This document shows, piece after piece, positions 50,006 through 62,512 of a DNA stretch of 64,000 bases. Under the pieces are notes generated by a model. It did not search any database. It was not told the origin of the DNA and saw only the letters and a program-made list of their open reading frames with translations. Every line of letters begins with the position of its first letter. Position 1 is the stretch's first letter. This DNA is from Tyto alba (lineage: Eukaryota; Chordata; Aves; Strigiformes; Tytonidae), in contig NW_024881321.1 in assembly GCF_018691265.1 (NCBI RefSeq), forward strand, positions 21,736,198 through 21,800,197, in the 5' to 3' direction. Position numbers and translations under genes: made by a program.

Positions 50006-53000
50006 AAAAAAAAAACACCTCCACCAAAACAAAATATGGGACAAAGATCTGCCTACTTTGATTTCTGATCAGGACAACACATATTATGGTAACACAACAG
50101 CAAGACCTAATTTGCATGTAAAATTACTGTGAGATAAGGATACAGTAGGTACCTATTAGCACTGTTCTCAGTGCTTGATTCCCTAGAGACTTCCATCTGG
50201 TAAATTAATTATGGTCACAGAATTGGTTCATGGACTGTCCTGTGATGGCAGGCACTGTTTAATTGCTAGTATGCTTAAGCAAGTCTTGGGAGATGAAGAC
50301 ACACTACAGGACAGATTTCAACCACACAGACATGATTTTTGCCCTGCTGTTTGTTTTTATGGTTCTGGCCCTATTTAATTTAGTAACTAATTATGTAGTG
50401 AAGGCCAGAAGTTTGATTCTTCTTTTCATTAAAATAATTTAACTGCTAATTTCATGGCTTAGTCCTATAATTTTTACAGAGAATGGTGTTAACTTTGTAG
50501 AATCAAGAGCCTAAATGAAAGGCAGAGACCAGTCCAAATATAGACTTCAGCTAACTGCATTATATGGTGCCAAATATGTATGCTGGTATATGAAATAAAA
50601 AGGAAACTTTATATTTTGTAAATCTTGGCTAATTTGAAGGAAAAAGCATACTTCAACAGCAGGATTGCTCTGAAGGATCATATGAATTATTACTGAATTG
50701 CTGCTGATATATTCCCAAAAGGACTTCTTCAAAGGAGGTAAGAGAATCATTGATCATCGAGGCTCATAGTGACATCTATATGAAATTGCTGTGAAGAAAC
50801 TCTAAAATGTATTTAAAAAAAAAAAAAACAACACAACAACAAACAAACAAACAAAAACAAACAAACAAAAAAACAACAAAACAACCAAACCCCACCTTAT
50901 TTCAGGCTTAATAAAAAACCTTAGACTCAGCACATCATTAGTAGAAATTGATTAGGCTTGCAAATGATGCCAGTAGATGGGGGGATAATGTATCAGTTCA
51001 GAGAAAAAAATCTGGGAAACAAATTAAATACTGATAGTTGTAATTATCAGTGAAAGAAAGTGAAATTTAGCAATCTTGATTTCATTTATTTTCAAATTTG
51101 GGAGGTATTAGCCTGAATGTTTAATATTTTGAAGATAAAAACCCTAAAACTTATTAAACATATTATCACAAAATTTTGACGTTTTATATTTTTATTACTC
51201 ACTGTATTTATTGAATTTCATTATGAAAGATCTTTTTAATTACAACTGTTAGAGGCAAAATACTCAATTAGAATTTTTTTTTTCTTCATCCAAGCCTCTG
51301 TGTTTCTCTGTTTCATTCTCTAAAATCCACTGTTGTAACTTCAAAGTCAAATCTCAATTCAGGTTTATGACCTTATTTACTATTGATGAATAAAGACAAA
51401 TCAATGTATTTGTTGTTTTCTGTTCTTTAGCTGTCCATTAGAACAAAGCTGTCAAGCATACCCCAGGAACTCCAGGGCATATGTCTTGAAAATCCAGCTC
51501 CAGTAGCTGATTCTACAATCCATTTTATAGCCCTGACATGTTTGATCATACCCAAATCCCAATCATTTAATCAGATATTTTCCTCGTCAATACTTTTCTA
51601 TTGCTGCAGGTAATTTTCCCATTTGGTCAGTTCTTTACTGATCAGTTTCTGTTGCCACAAACTTTGCATTATAAGAACTGAAGGGACTACTGTAACCATG
51701 TTTCATGGTGGTTTATGAAATACAGGAGGCAAGATTTCTCTGAATTACTTTGTTTTGTACTAAAATATGCCTGTAGTAAACTAATACTTAAGCAGTAGTT
51801 AAATCAGCAGTTAGCACCTCAGAGGGCTATGGCACAATTTAATTCCTGCAGAACACATGCAGACATCAAATTATTTTTTCCTAAACTCCAATACTCATTT
51901 GTTGTTTTGTTTTGTTTTAAATTATATAGTCTGTATGTTCTCCTCTGAAGGAAATAGATTACTTTAATATTAAAGTTGCATAGAAAAAATTTGTTCAATC
52001 ACAATTTTTAGATTAAAAAAATGACTACTTGAACCTGAAAATACGAAGACATACTTGTGTGTAACAAAGAAATTACGACCCGGTTTCCAAATTAAATTTC
52101 TTAATCTTTCAGATTAAGAGTTTCATTATTTCTCTTCTCAATTTAAGCTACATACAGATATAAGGTTCAGTTTCGCAGTTCCAGTTGTGAGCTCTCATCA
52201 TCAGTTATTGCAATCAAACTTTCTTACTTTTTACTCTAAAGATGAATTAATTTTTGAACTAGCAGCATTCCAACAGGAATCATCCCTACTTTTAGAAGAG
52301 TCAATAGACATGTTATTGCAGCATTCATTTGACATCAGAGTCTGAAGTTTAATTCCAGTTTGAGACAGAGACTAAGACAATTTGCTGACTGCTGTGTTTT
52401 GTTGAATGTGTGATTGCATCTCATTGACTGGTACATAAATTCCTACAAAACTTTTATTTTCTTTACATGTGCAGCACCTATATTTCAAATCTAAGTAGTA
52501 TAAATTATTCAAAGGTATTATCTCAGATTTTCTTCTTTGATTTAATAATACACAAATAAATCTAGAAAACCAGATTAAATCTGTTTCTCTCATATTCCAC
52601 TTCATTCACAGTGGATGTATTATGCTTTTTTCTGTGACAGTCATAAAGTCAATCACATTATCTGTCATAATTTGAACCATACAACTAAACACTGAAAAAT
52701 GTCTCTGTATTCAACTTTTCTATCAGTCCTTATCATTCATCAGCTATTTTGCCCAACACCAGAAATTCTTCATTTAGTGTATATGAGATACATATTACAA
52801 CGGGCAACATCTTTCAAGTCTTTCATATATTCATTAATCTTTGATGTTCTAATACCATCTAGTTTCAAAATACTATAAAAGCTATTAGACATTGAATTAG
52901 AAGTATTCAGGACACTGTGAGAGTGGGAAGTTGTCTTTCTCACTTTTACTAACACTTTCTTGCTTGTTTTCTCTTTTTCTGCGGAGATAATTTGATCTTT

Positions 53001-55117
53001 TATCAAGAATAGGAGCTTGGAACTTCCCCTGAGAGTTGTTACTCTCTCTTGCTGGAGACTATTGCACAGAAACATGAAAATCTCCCCAAAGGTAATCCTT
53101 TTCGTATGAGAAACACTATCCTAGTTCAGATTAATTCCTCTTCTAATATCTGTTGATTGCACACTGATTTCCCAGTGCTCTGTTCTGTTCCAACATTTTG
53201 CCAGTGAAAAGAAGAAATATTGCAGCTGGGGTTAGGAAGAACAGAGGGAACTATTCAGGGTTTCCAGTCCTTCTCCCTATTGCAGTGGAAAAAATAGTGG
53301 CAGTGCCATGCTCAAAGAAAAGAAATGGAAGAGAAGCTAATTATAACAAGCTTGAGCTGTGCAGGGTCTGATATGGCAAGGTCAATCAAAATGAGGTTAA
53401 GACGTGAAGGTAGCAACAGGTGTATCTCAGCTACTTTAGCAGTATGTGCACTGAAGAATTTTGTTCCCTGGAATCAGTAATTCAGAGCTGCAAAACTACC
53501 AGTATATTACCTAATTTCAGTGTGCATCCCTATTGTAAACTATATGTTGACATTCTTATGAAATTACTTCTTATGGTATACTGAAAAGATTTCAGTTCAT
53601 ACTTACTGTATCTCACCTGTGCTTCAGCTAATATATAGCCCACTTCATCAGCCCTTATTCTCTTTCAGGATGATTCATCACATTAAACATTAGCCTTTGA
53701 TATGGATCCTCACAAGGGATCTCTAAAAAATCTTATCAAGCAATGTTTACTGCACCTCTCCATCATTCTGGCAGCTTGATTTACACTGAAATCCAACAAA
53801 TTAGTAAGACACGAGCTTTACTTAAAAAAAAACAAAAACAAAAACAAAAACAAAACAAACAACCAAAACCAACAAAAAACAAATAATTTGTTAATTAAGC
53901 TGTATTTTTCCAAATTTGCACTCTTAAAATAATTTTTAAGCCTTGGAATTACTGCAAGTATAACTGATCTATAACTTTTTGGACTACACTAAGGTTTTTT
54001 TAAGTTATAATATTACATTTGTTCAGTGCTGCCAGAAATTTTTGTTTTACTGTTTTCATAACAAATAGTAATCCAGATTCAGCTGTTTCTTCTAATTGTT
54101 CGCTTTTTTCAGCTGCAAAGACATATATAAAGTAGCAAAAAAAGTCTGTTATGCATTTGTTTTTTCTCACAGCTTCTCTCTTATCTAACTTCTTATATGT
54201 ACATAAATATGTAAATATTTATTTACATAAATATATAAGATAATGTATAGAATACCATTACCACATATGCAAAGTTTTTTGTGGGTTGTTTTTTTGTTTA
54301 ACAGTGGGTCTATGTTTCATTTTATTAATTAACACATGATACATTCTTTCATAAATGCATTCTTTCATGACTTTTACTCCTTTGAAGTGAACCTATGCCT
54401 ACAGTAATAAAAAGTGTGAATAATTATTGTGGAACACCATATACACAGTCTGACAAGTACAGAGTGTGTTCTCTCTAGGAACAGTATTGAGAGTACCTAG
54501 CTGTTACATGCAGCTTTTCCTCCATGAATATTGAAGAACTTTTTAATGGCAGGTAATACAACTGCCTTCCTGTGTGAATAATATATATGAATCAGGGAAG
54601 GTTTACTTTTTTTTTTTGAAGATGTGGTATCAGAACAGCAATGGTAAAAGTATTACAAGGTACTACAACTGGGATTTTCTTTATTTCTGTAACAATGTGA
54701 AATCTTATTTTTCTCTTGCAGAAAAGACAGTGACAACTTCATTTTTCCCTTACAACCACATAAATCTTAGGAGATGATCAGTGGCAGAAGGCCAAGTGAG
54801 TTATTCTGGAATGTGTGAAAAGGCATTAAAGACCTATGATTACACAACTGTGCTACAAATAGCTGAGCTCTAAGACAGAAATGCAAACGTGAGTTTCTTG
54901 AACTGTGTCTCTGTGGCAGTTACACGTCTCTTTCCTGGGTTGAAGGATTTACAGCACTGGGGTTTTAGAAACTTATTTTGGTTTGGTTTGGTTTGATTTG
55001 TGTCTTTTTTTTTTTTTCCAAAATACATATAAGTTGTTGCTGTATTTCTGAATTAGAAAGTTAGTCAGACTGAAAAGTATGACATTTTCAACCAATTTAA
55101 TTTACTTAATAACTCAT
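47731..55117. other. AT-rich region with A/C tracts, no recognised gene
   Basis: Low-complexity tracts: 48620-48697 (TTTTG and T), 49745-49763 (A), 49972-50003 (A, about 32), 50813-50895 (A/C) and 53824-53882 (A/C). A hairpin-prone AT palindrome lies at 54200-54240. An exon-like segment at 51431-51609 is listed separately. Minus frames at 52372-52605 and 52770-53075 have protein-like composition but no recognised domain. No transposon ends are seen. Confidence 0.5.
51431..51609 (+). other. Candidate 179-bp exon, unidentified
   Basis: A strong pyrimidine tract and acceptor (TTGTTTTCTGTTCTTTAG) precede the segment and GCAG then GTAATT follows. One frame is open across the whole length, starting 'LSIRTKLSSIPQEL'. 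There is no similarity I recognise, and the later part is hydrophobic and may be fortuitous. Confidence 0.18.
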
Positions 55118-55655
55118 TGTCCTGTCTTCAGCTGGGACAGAGTTAATTTTCTCCCTTGATGTTTTAGTTGTTCCTAAGAAGCACTTACCCTAAGTCAAGG
55201 ATTTTTCAGCTTCTTATGCTCTGCCAGAAAGCAGGGGTACAAGAAGCTGTGAGGGAGCATAACCAGGACAGCTGTCCCAAACTAGCCAAAGGAATATTAC
55301 ATACCATAGGATGTTATGGTCAGTGAATAAACTAGGGGGAGTTGGCCAGGAAGGGTAAATCACTGCTTGGACATCAGCCAGTCAGTGGTGAACAACTGCA
55401 TTGTGTATCACTTGCCTTTTCTTGGGTTTTATTTATCTCTCTTTTTCTTCTATTAATTTTCATTACAATTATTACTGTTACTATTATTAAATTGTATTTT
55501 ATATTTATATTATATTTCAGTTACTAAACTGTTCTTATCTCAACCCACAAGTTTTACTTTTTTTTTCATTTCTCCTCCCCATCACACTGGGAGGGGGAAG
55601 GAGTGAGCAAGTGGCTGTGTGGTGCTTAGCTGCTGGCTGGGATTAAACCACGACA
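55118..55655 (+). mobile_element. Solo LTR, avian ERVL-like family
   Basis: The element runs from TGTCCTGTCTTCAGCTGGGA to GATTAAACCACGACA, the same broad family as the 4-kb LTR but in opposite orientation, with a different middle section. CTCAT before (55113-55117) and CTGCT after (55656-55660) match at 3 of 5 bases, a possible decayed duplication. A perfect 12-bp palindrome GGACAGCTGTCC, with a central E-box CAGCTG, lies at 55266-55277. ATTAAA words near 55480-55490 are candidate polyadenylation signals. The frame 55342-55527 is LTR sequence. Confidence 0.85.
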
Positions 55656-57300
55656 CTGCTTTAGCATACTCTAAAGTTCAGTTTATATACTGTGTAACTT
55701 CCATTTCCAGCTTTTAGACTGGTGATATTTTCATCATTGAATGATACTGTTTTATACATAGTGGCTGTTCATTTACTGAAAAGAAGTTCAGAGCAACTTG
55801 TTCTTGTAGCTGCTTACAGAAAATTAAAGAAAATAGTGTTTTACTAATGCTTGGAATATACACCCTTGTCTAGTGATAGCACAGCTGTTTTCCATGCAGT
55901 TTTCTCAGGAACGAAAAATTCCATGATCAGTGTTCTGACCACTTTACAGACATATTTTCTTAAATATTTTCTTGTGCATCTGTTTTTTTCTTTCATTATT
56001 TTCATTGCAGTAAAAATTAAATATATATTAATTCCTAGATGGCATAACTTACTTTCTTTGAACTAGTCCTTTTGTAAGCCATTTTCCTTTACATATTATA
56101 GACACAGTCAGACTCTTGATGTAGCAAATCATCCCCTAAATTATTTTAGAGATTTTTTTTCTTACATTTGTTCCAGGAAAGATAATCAGTATACAGCTTC
56201 TCTCTTATTTCTTCATTTGAGTATTCATCACTCTGCACTTGGAATCTGCTACCACTTTGTTCCTTGATGTCCTGATAACATCTTCTCTGCCTGGAGATTC
56301 TATTGCAGTGTTTCAAGTCTTGTGCAATATATCCTTCTTATTTTTCTTTTCATATCACAGAGACCTGTGTGGCATATGCACAACAGCTGTATAAACAAAG
56401 ATGTTGTGAATATCTCAGTTTAGATGTTGTAGCTACCTGCAGTATAACATTAGGTATTCAAATTATTGTCCCAGGGATGAATGATCTAAGTTCATCATGC
56501 ATGCTCTCATGGAAGGCATTTAATGAGCATACACTCCCTTTCTAGCATTTTTCATACATGATTGAGGAAAACATGAAAAATAAGAAAAAAGACCCACTGA
56601 ATATATGTCTCTTTAAGCTACTTTACCTGATTTTATCAAGAGCTCTTATTAAGCTACTGACACTCAGATCTGTCAGAACTTGTGTTATAACTCTCAATTC
56701 ATTTTCAGAAATATAAAGAAATGCATTCAAATAGATTCAATCATAAGAAATATAAAATTTATAGAACTAAGGGAAAGGCAATAACTGATGGGCTATTTCT
56801 GTGTCCACATTTCTTGGATTCCAATGATTTTTTGAAGAAAAGACTGCAGCAAAGAAGAAATCATGGGTGAACATGTTTCTTAGTGCAACTATTGACCTTT
56901 ATGTATGGTCAGTGTAGATGAATCTTATTCCAGTAATTATTCATTTTCTAAATAGTGTCACAAAAATCAATACACTTATTGATGTATAGGGGGAAGGCTG
57001 CATTCATTTTTAGTTACATGCTGAAAATTGATAATATAACTTTTTCATTGAATATGGTATAGTGAACTCTGAACATGACAGTGCAGAAAAAATACAGTGA
57101 AAAGTTATTGGAACCAGCTGTTGCATAACATGTATAACAATAAGATACAATTTCAAAGGAGTTTATTGAAATGTGCAATAACAGCTTTTACTGCGCATAC
57201 TATGCCTTATACATTTCTACATATTGTGGATGTCAATACTAGAACATATTCTGCTGGGTATTTCAAAATAAATTTGCATAGGCAGGAATTCTATAAGCAG
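55656..57300. other. AT-rich non-coding sequence
   Basis: No gene or repeat family is recognised. Frames at 55851-56066, 56303-56545 and 57097-57324 have no domain or conserved motif that I can identify. Confidence 0.55.
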
Positions 57301-58560
57301 TTTTGTCACCTGAAGTTCAATTAGGTGAGATTTACAGGCCGAAGTTCCAGAAACAGGAGACTGGAAAACCTCAGTTAATTTCCTGTGCTTAGTTTGGTAC
57401 TCATCTTATCAAAAGTAGACATCCACCATGTAAACAATGTGGGCATTTACACAGATCTATTCATTCAGAAATCTCTATGTGTGTACTGGAGATTATTAGG
57501 TTATGTGTTAGGCTTGCCTCCACACGTGCAAAGGAACACAGAACAGTCACAGGCGGGGGAATCAGAATAATCTAATCAGAAAAGTGAGCACCCCATCCCA
57601 GCTACTCTCATGGCTGTTACAGGAAAGTCATCACTCCCATGGTCTGGGTATGAAATGCATTAAGGTAAGTCAAGAGGAGCACCCCTCTGGATCACCTTCC
57701 AAGCTAAAGAGGGTTACTGACCAGAGTACGGAACTCATGGGATGTAGGGGAATAGCATCTTTGACTTGCACAAGATTTATTATGCCGTCTTTAGGTCAGA
57801 TAAAGGGAGGCTTCAAGACAATTTGGGGGAAGACCAAGTATGAGAATGGAGGGGCAAGGGAATAGAACGGGTCAGTTGTATGTAAACAGGCTGATGGTCA
57901 ATATACTTCTCTGGTCATGCCCTGTGCCTGGATATCAGAGATTGTTCTGCCACCTTATTAAATTCCATTTCTAAATATTTTCCTGGTGAGGGGACTGTCT
58001 ATTCTGTGTTTGTGTGTGTGGGTGCATGTGCATGCATGCGTGCGTGCATGTAGAGGTCAAAGTACCAATATCTGGAGTCAGTCCATGGGTCACAGGGGCC
58101 CAGGTGATTTCAGGGCTGGTGGCTAGAGCAAGTGAGGTTATGTAAGTCAGTGTGTGATGACTAGTGATTATCAAGCTGGACTAACCAGCAAGCAAAATAA
58201 GTGGCTTGGAAATAATGAACTGAGGTGGCCATAGGTTGGGGCCAGGTATGTGTGCATCTCTGAGAGAGACAGATGGAGAACTTGTCTACTGGAAGGACCA
58301 GGACATCCAGATCCACTTCCAGAGGGGCTGCAGGATCTGGGGATTGACTGAAAGATGTATTTGCATGTGTGTATCTGTGTGTGAGGCAACTGGACGTGAA
58401 AGAAACCAGGGCCAGCTACTGGATAGATTTATTGTCCAAGATCAGCTATTATAGGATCTGTATTTATGTAGTTACCTATGCATATATTCCTCACTAATGG
58501 ACATTCATCCTGATCACCCAGAGTAGGGAACAGGATGAATTTGTCAGCGTTGTTTGTGTT
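57301..58560. other. GC-richer block, possible decayed LTR or repeat
   Basis: This block is less AT-rich than its surroundings and contains several GTGTG/GCATG-rich segments (58003-58050, around 58245-58260 and 58355-58382), each followed by similar words such as TACTGGAAGGACCAG or CTACTGG, suggesting degenerate internal repetition. A candidate ATTAAA lies near 57957. The form recalls an LTR or an unclassified avian repeat, but no termini or target duplication were found. Frames here (57584-57865, 58236-58454) have no recognisable domain. Confidence 0.35.
58003..58050. repeat. Alternating purine-pyrimidine GT/GC/CA tract
   Basis: Nearly continuous GTGTGTG, GTGCATG and CGTGCGTG words. Such alternation is the sequence type that favours left-handed Z-DNA; in-vivo formation is not shown. 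Confidence 0.75.
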
Positions 58561-60772
58561 TCCCTCAGTAATGAATGTTTCTGTGTGAAATGAACTTCAT
58601 AGGAAGTTTTGTATATATTTACATGCATATTGTATACATGTGCTTGCATATGTGCCTGTTGGAAATATATGCTCAGACTTGCTACTGGTTTGATGTAGAG
58701 GCATTGAGCTGTGACAGCCAGGCCTCTATTAGGCTGAAGGATTTGGCAACCTTTGACAAGGGAAAATGGAGTTTTGTAGAAAAAATAGGTTTTCTCCTTA
58801 AAAAAAAAAATGCAATTAAATCAGATAAACATCTCCATTTTTATGTTTATTCTCCTCTATAAAGCATGAACATTAAGATAATTAACTCAGGTAGTTTGCT
58901 ACACTTAGATGCTAACAATTAGGTGAGGTACCTATCTCCAAAGCTATGACTGTGCCTCTGAACCATAGTGTAGAATTTCATCCCCCCCCCACTCCATAGC
59001 AGATACTTTTCCAAAGTGTAATGCCTAACATAGATGCCTACAACACTTTGGGTGAGCTACCTTCTATCAGGACATTCTTTTTCCTTCCCTTCAAGGATGA
59101 GGATAGCCTAGAAAAGTAGCTTTAATAGAGGTACTAGTTTAAAACAACTAAAAATGATTAACCACTCTCACTGAGACCCATGATTAAATGCTTGCCACAG
59201 TGTTCATATGACAACCTCTGTTGCTTCATTTAAGGTATTAAATGGTATGACTAATTATCTTCTTTATTATAATTTAGTATACTCAACAAAGCAGAAAACA
59301 TACCCTACTAAAATATTAGTTTCTGCAGACTGAGAATTCTAGATAATGCTTCATGCTTTGTATTTTAGATTTTGGGGAATCCTGCATTCCTCTTAGATGT
59401 ATGTTAAGATTGGTCACTGTTTTTTTTTTTTTTCTCTTGCTAGCATTTCCTGTATTTGTCAACTATATAATTTCCTTGGACCGCAACATAGTGTTTTCTA
59501 TCCTGTTATTTCTTCCTTTCCTGCCTACCATTGCAGTTTTAGATTTGGAGATCTTATCCATAAGGACAGTAACCTTGATATTAATGCCAGAACCCAGTAA
59601 TTGAAAAATAAACTCTAGGAAAATATGTCAGACATAAGCAATTTTTTTTATAGGGACAGAAAACATTGTTCTTTAACCTGAGGGTGACACAATTTCTAAT
59701 TTTTTCTGTGTGTAAGCAAAAGCTTCTCAACAAAGTGATTATACAGATTTTTTAACATAGGAAAAGCAATGTAGTTTAACTAAATCTTTGTCTTGGAAAG
59801 AGCTGAGCTTGAGAAATAAAGTTCTGGAATAAAAATTTCAGCCTAAGCCCTGAAAGTCTGACAAACTTGTAAGCACCTGAAAATGGGGATCTATAATGGA
59901 AATGCTAGGCAGTCTTAACTATAGATTTTGCTACCAGTTTCAGTCATCATCTTTTCCTCAGTGAAAAGGAAGGACATGGAGGAAGGCTTGAAAAAACTTG
60001 GAGGGACCTTGGTTCATTTGGAAAGAAAAAAACTGAAGGTAAAGAGAGAAAATATAAATAATGTATTGTTTCACTTGGAAAAGAACACACACAAAAAAAA
60101 AAGATGTCAAATTATTGCTCAGACTGCTAGTTTTCAAATTTGCTAACTTGTCATGTGTCCTTTAGTTTTCATGCATATTGTCTAGTCCTTCAATTTTCTG
60201 TAACATAGTTTTACAACTAGCTGAGATGCTGCATTACTTATATATTTGGGTTTCAATTCACATGGGTTTTCCAGATTTTTTTTTCTAAATGAAAAGAATT
60301 TGAAATAAAGAACTCTAATGATCATTCATCACCATCTGATGATCCAAAATTCTGAGGAAACTCAGCAAGAACATTGACATTTTCCATAAAATATTCAATA
60401 TTTTTTGTCTCCTACAATGTGCAAAATAAGAATGAGGTGCTGAGAAATGGTTTTGATTTTTGTTGTTGTTGTTTCTAAATACAATGTTTAGTATTATATT
60501 TTAAAAATAATATGGAGATATCCAGATGTGCACATTTTTATTGAGCAGCTGTGTTTGCTCTGTATCCCTTGTCTTTCATCAGTTCATCCATTCCTTATCG
60601 CTTGTTGCATTCATTTGTTAGAGCAGATCTAAAATTAGACTGTAAAATGAAGCAGAAAAGAGGTCTTGACATGCCTACTTCCATAAGTGGAGTATAAAGC
60701 CCAAACTAAGGAGGATAAAACCAGAAGTCCATCTATCCCATTATTCTATTGCTGAACAGGAAGATAGAAATG

Positions 60773-60805
<33 letters not shown>

Positions 60806-60984
60806 AAAAAACAGTGCTACAGGATGTTCCACATAAAAGCCCCTGTGACTGAGGATTCAGAGGTTACAGAACAGAGCAACAATGGAGTGATCCAGGACTC
60901 AAAAACCTTAGCACAGGTCACTATAATTTGATGTTTCTGTGCTTCTTATTCAAGGAGGAAGAAAATGATTGATCAAGGGGACTG
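58561..60984. other. AT-rich sequence with 32-base A run
   Basis: A C run lies at 58983-58991, a T run at 59419-59433, and an A homopolymer of 32 bases at 60773-60804. The plus frames at 59353-59604 and 59397-59600 overlap in different frames, are hydrophobic and have no domain. The frame 60749-60931 crosses the A run. Confidence 0.55.
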
Positions 60985-61610
60985 CGATCAACCCTGTGGG
61001 GAAGGACTTGGGGATACTGATGGATTGAAAATTGACTATGAGCCAGCAAAGTGTACTCATAGCCCAGAAAGCCAACTGTATCAAGAGAAGTGTGGCGAGC
61101 ACTCTACTCCACTCTTGTGAGACCCTACCTGCAGTACTGGATCCAGCTCTGGCGGGCCCAGAATAAGAAGGATATAGACTTGGAGTGAGTCCAGAAGAGG
61201 ACCATGAAGATGATCAGGGGCCTAGAGCACTCCCCTTATGAGGACAGGCTGAGAGACTTGGGGTATTTCAGCCTAGAGGAGAGAAAGCTCCAGGAAGACC
61301 TTACTTAAAAGGAGCCTACAAGGAAATATAAGGAGGGAGTTATTATCAGGAGTGTAGTGATAGGTCAAGGGGTAACAGTTTTAAACTGAAAGAGGGTAGA
61401 TTTAGATTTGGTATAAGAAAGAAATTCTTTACTGAAGGGTGATTGCCCAGAGAAACTGTGAGTGTCCTCTCCCTGGAAGTGTTCAAGGCCAGGTTGGATG
61501 GCATTTGGAGCAACCTGGCCTGGTGGAAGGTGTCACTGTCCATGGCATGGGGAGTGGACTCGATGGTCTTTAAGGTCCCTTCCAACCGAAACCATTCGAT
61601 GATTCTATAA
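60985..61610 (+). mobile_element. CR1 LINE 3' fragment
   Basis: A plus-strand CR1 covering the last part of ORF2 and the 3' end. Recognisable translated pieces, in broken frames, are 'LLRPYLQYW'-type sequence near 61110-61140, '[16 protein letters not shown]' near 61215-61262, and 'SVVIGQGV' near 61350. The 3' end is the canonical GATGATTCTATAA at 61598-61610. Multiple stops and frameshifts make it inactive. It is the only sizeable CR1 here in plus orientation, and ends about 130 bp before a family B LTR. Confidence 0.92.
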
Positions 61611-61757
61611 AAATCTAGAGAGGCATTTTGTAGTTATGTTCTAGCTTCCTTCCTGAGTATGTTTGATGCTGATGACTGGTACTTCACAGAAACTGATCTC
61701 TCTCTGTGAGTTCATTGGGGTGCTACATGATTTCCCCTGTCTCCTGGGTTTGAATGA

Positions 61758-62006
61758 GTGGTGGTGTTTTGTTTGGTAGCAGGGGAGGGGACTATAGGGG
61801 TGGCCCCCTGTGAGAAGCTTCTCGAAGCTCCCTCAGATCCAAGTCAGCTCCACCTCTGCACGAAAACTGAGCCAATCAGCTGCGCCTCTGAAATAATGTA
61901 TTTAAGAAGGGATGTGGTGAGGAGGAGTTGGACTTGTGAGGACGAGTTGCGGCAGCTGTGTGAACACCAAGGTCAGTGCAGGAACAGAGGAAGAAAGGAG
62001 GGGTGA
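61758..62006 (+). other. LTR-internal open frame A, 61.7-kb copy
   Basis: This is the equivalent of the 17080-17352 frame ('PCEKLLEAP', 'TEPISCAS', 'CEHQGQ'), ending early at 62006 because of a local frame change. It overlaps frame B (61976-62512) in another frame. Function is unknown. Confidence 0.25.
61813..61906 (+). promoter_or_regulatory. LTR promoter: heat-shock element, CCAAT, TATA
   Basis: AGAAGCTTCTCGAAG at 61813-61827 fits the three-unit heat-shock element nGAAnnTTCnnGAAn exactly. CCAAT at 61872-61876 and TATTTAAG at 61899-61906 follow at promoter-like spacing. Equivalent sites occur in the 17-, 33- and 44-kb copies, usually with AAA in the third unit. Confidence 0.65.
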
Positions 62007-62512
62007 GGTGTGCCAGAGCAGAGACCCCCCTGTATCCTGTGGTGAGACGGCAGGGCGGCCCCCCCCTGCCACCCATGAAGATTTACAGTGGAGCAGACAC
62101 TGATTTATGTCCTGTGTTTTTCACATGGATGACCAAAGTGACTGTGCCTGAAGAAGGCCGGGATCTTGTGGGAAAAAGTAGACCCCTCTATGGTAGTTCA
62201 GTGCTGGGAGGATTGCAGCATGTGGGGGTGTCCAACGCTGGAGTAGCTCAGAAAGGGCTGCAGCCTGTGAGAGGGACTCCAATTGGAGAAAGTTGTTGTC
62301 CCACGCTGGAACAGTGTAAGGAAATGCTGTGGCCTGTGGGAGGGACTCATGTCAGAGGAACTTTGTGGAGGACTGTCTCCTGTGAGAGGGAGACCATGAT
62401 GGAGCAGGGGGAAGAAGTTCCAGAAGCTTCCCCCACCGAAGATGGAAGAAGCAGTAGCACTGACTGCACCCCTCATTCCCTGCCTCTGTGCAACTGTGGG
62501 GAGAGGGCGTAG
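61976..62512 (+). other. LTR-internal open frame B, 61.7-kb copy (178 codons)
   Basis: The longest frame in any LTR of the window. It spans most of R and matches the 17447-17902 frame over about 100 residues with several substitutions and short length differences that keep frame ('GLQPVRGTPIGES', 'LWRTVSCERETMMEQ', 'TEDGRSSSTDCTP'). No recognised domain. See the findings for the test between coding and chance. Confidence 0.3.

Noticed and set aside
52770..53075. 101-codon minus frame with Lys/Ser-rich protein-like composition
   Set aside because: There is no recognised domain, no convincing acceptor upstream in the same frame, and neighbouring frames are closed. It was too weak to call a gene.
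54721..54793. Exon-like segment after a strong TTTTTCTCTTGCAG acceptor with a GTGAGT donor
   Set aside because: All three plus frames contain stop codons, so it cannot be an internal coding exon. It is only conceivable as non-coding.
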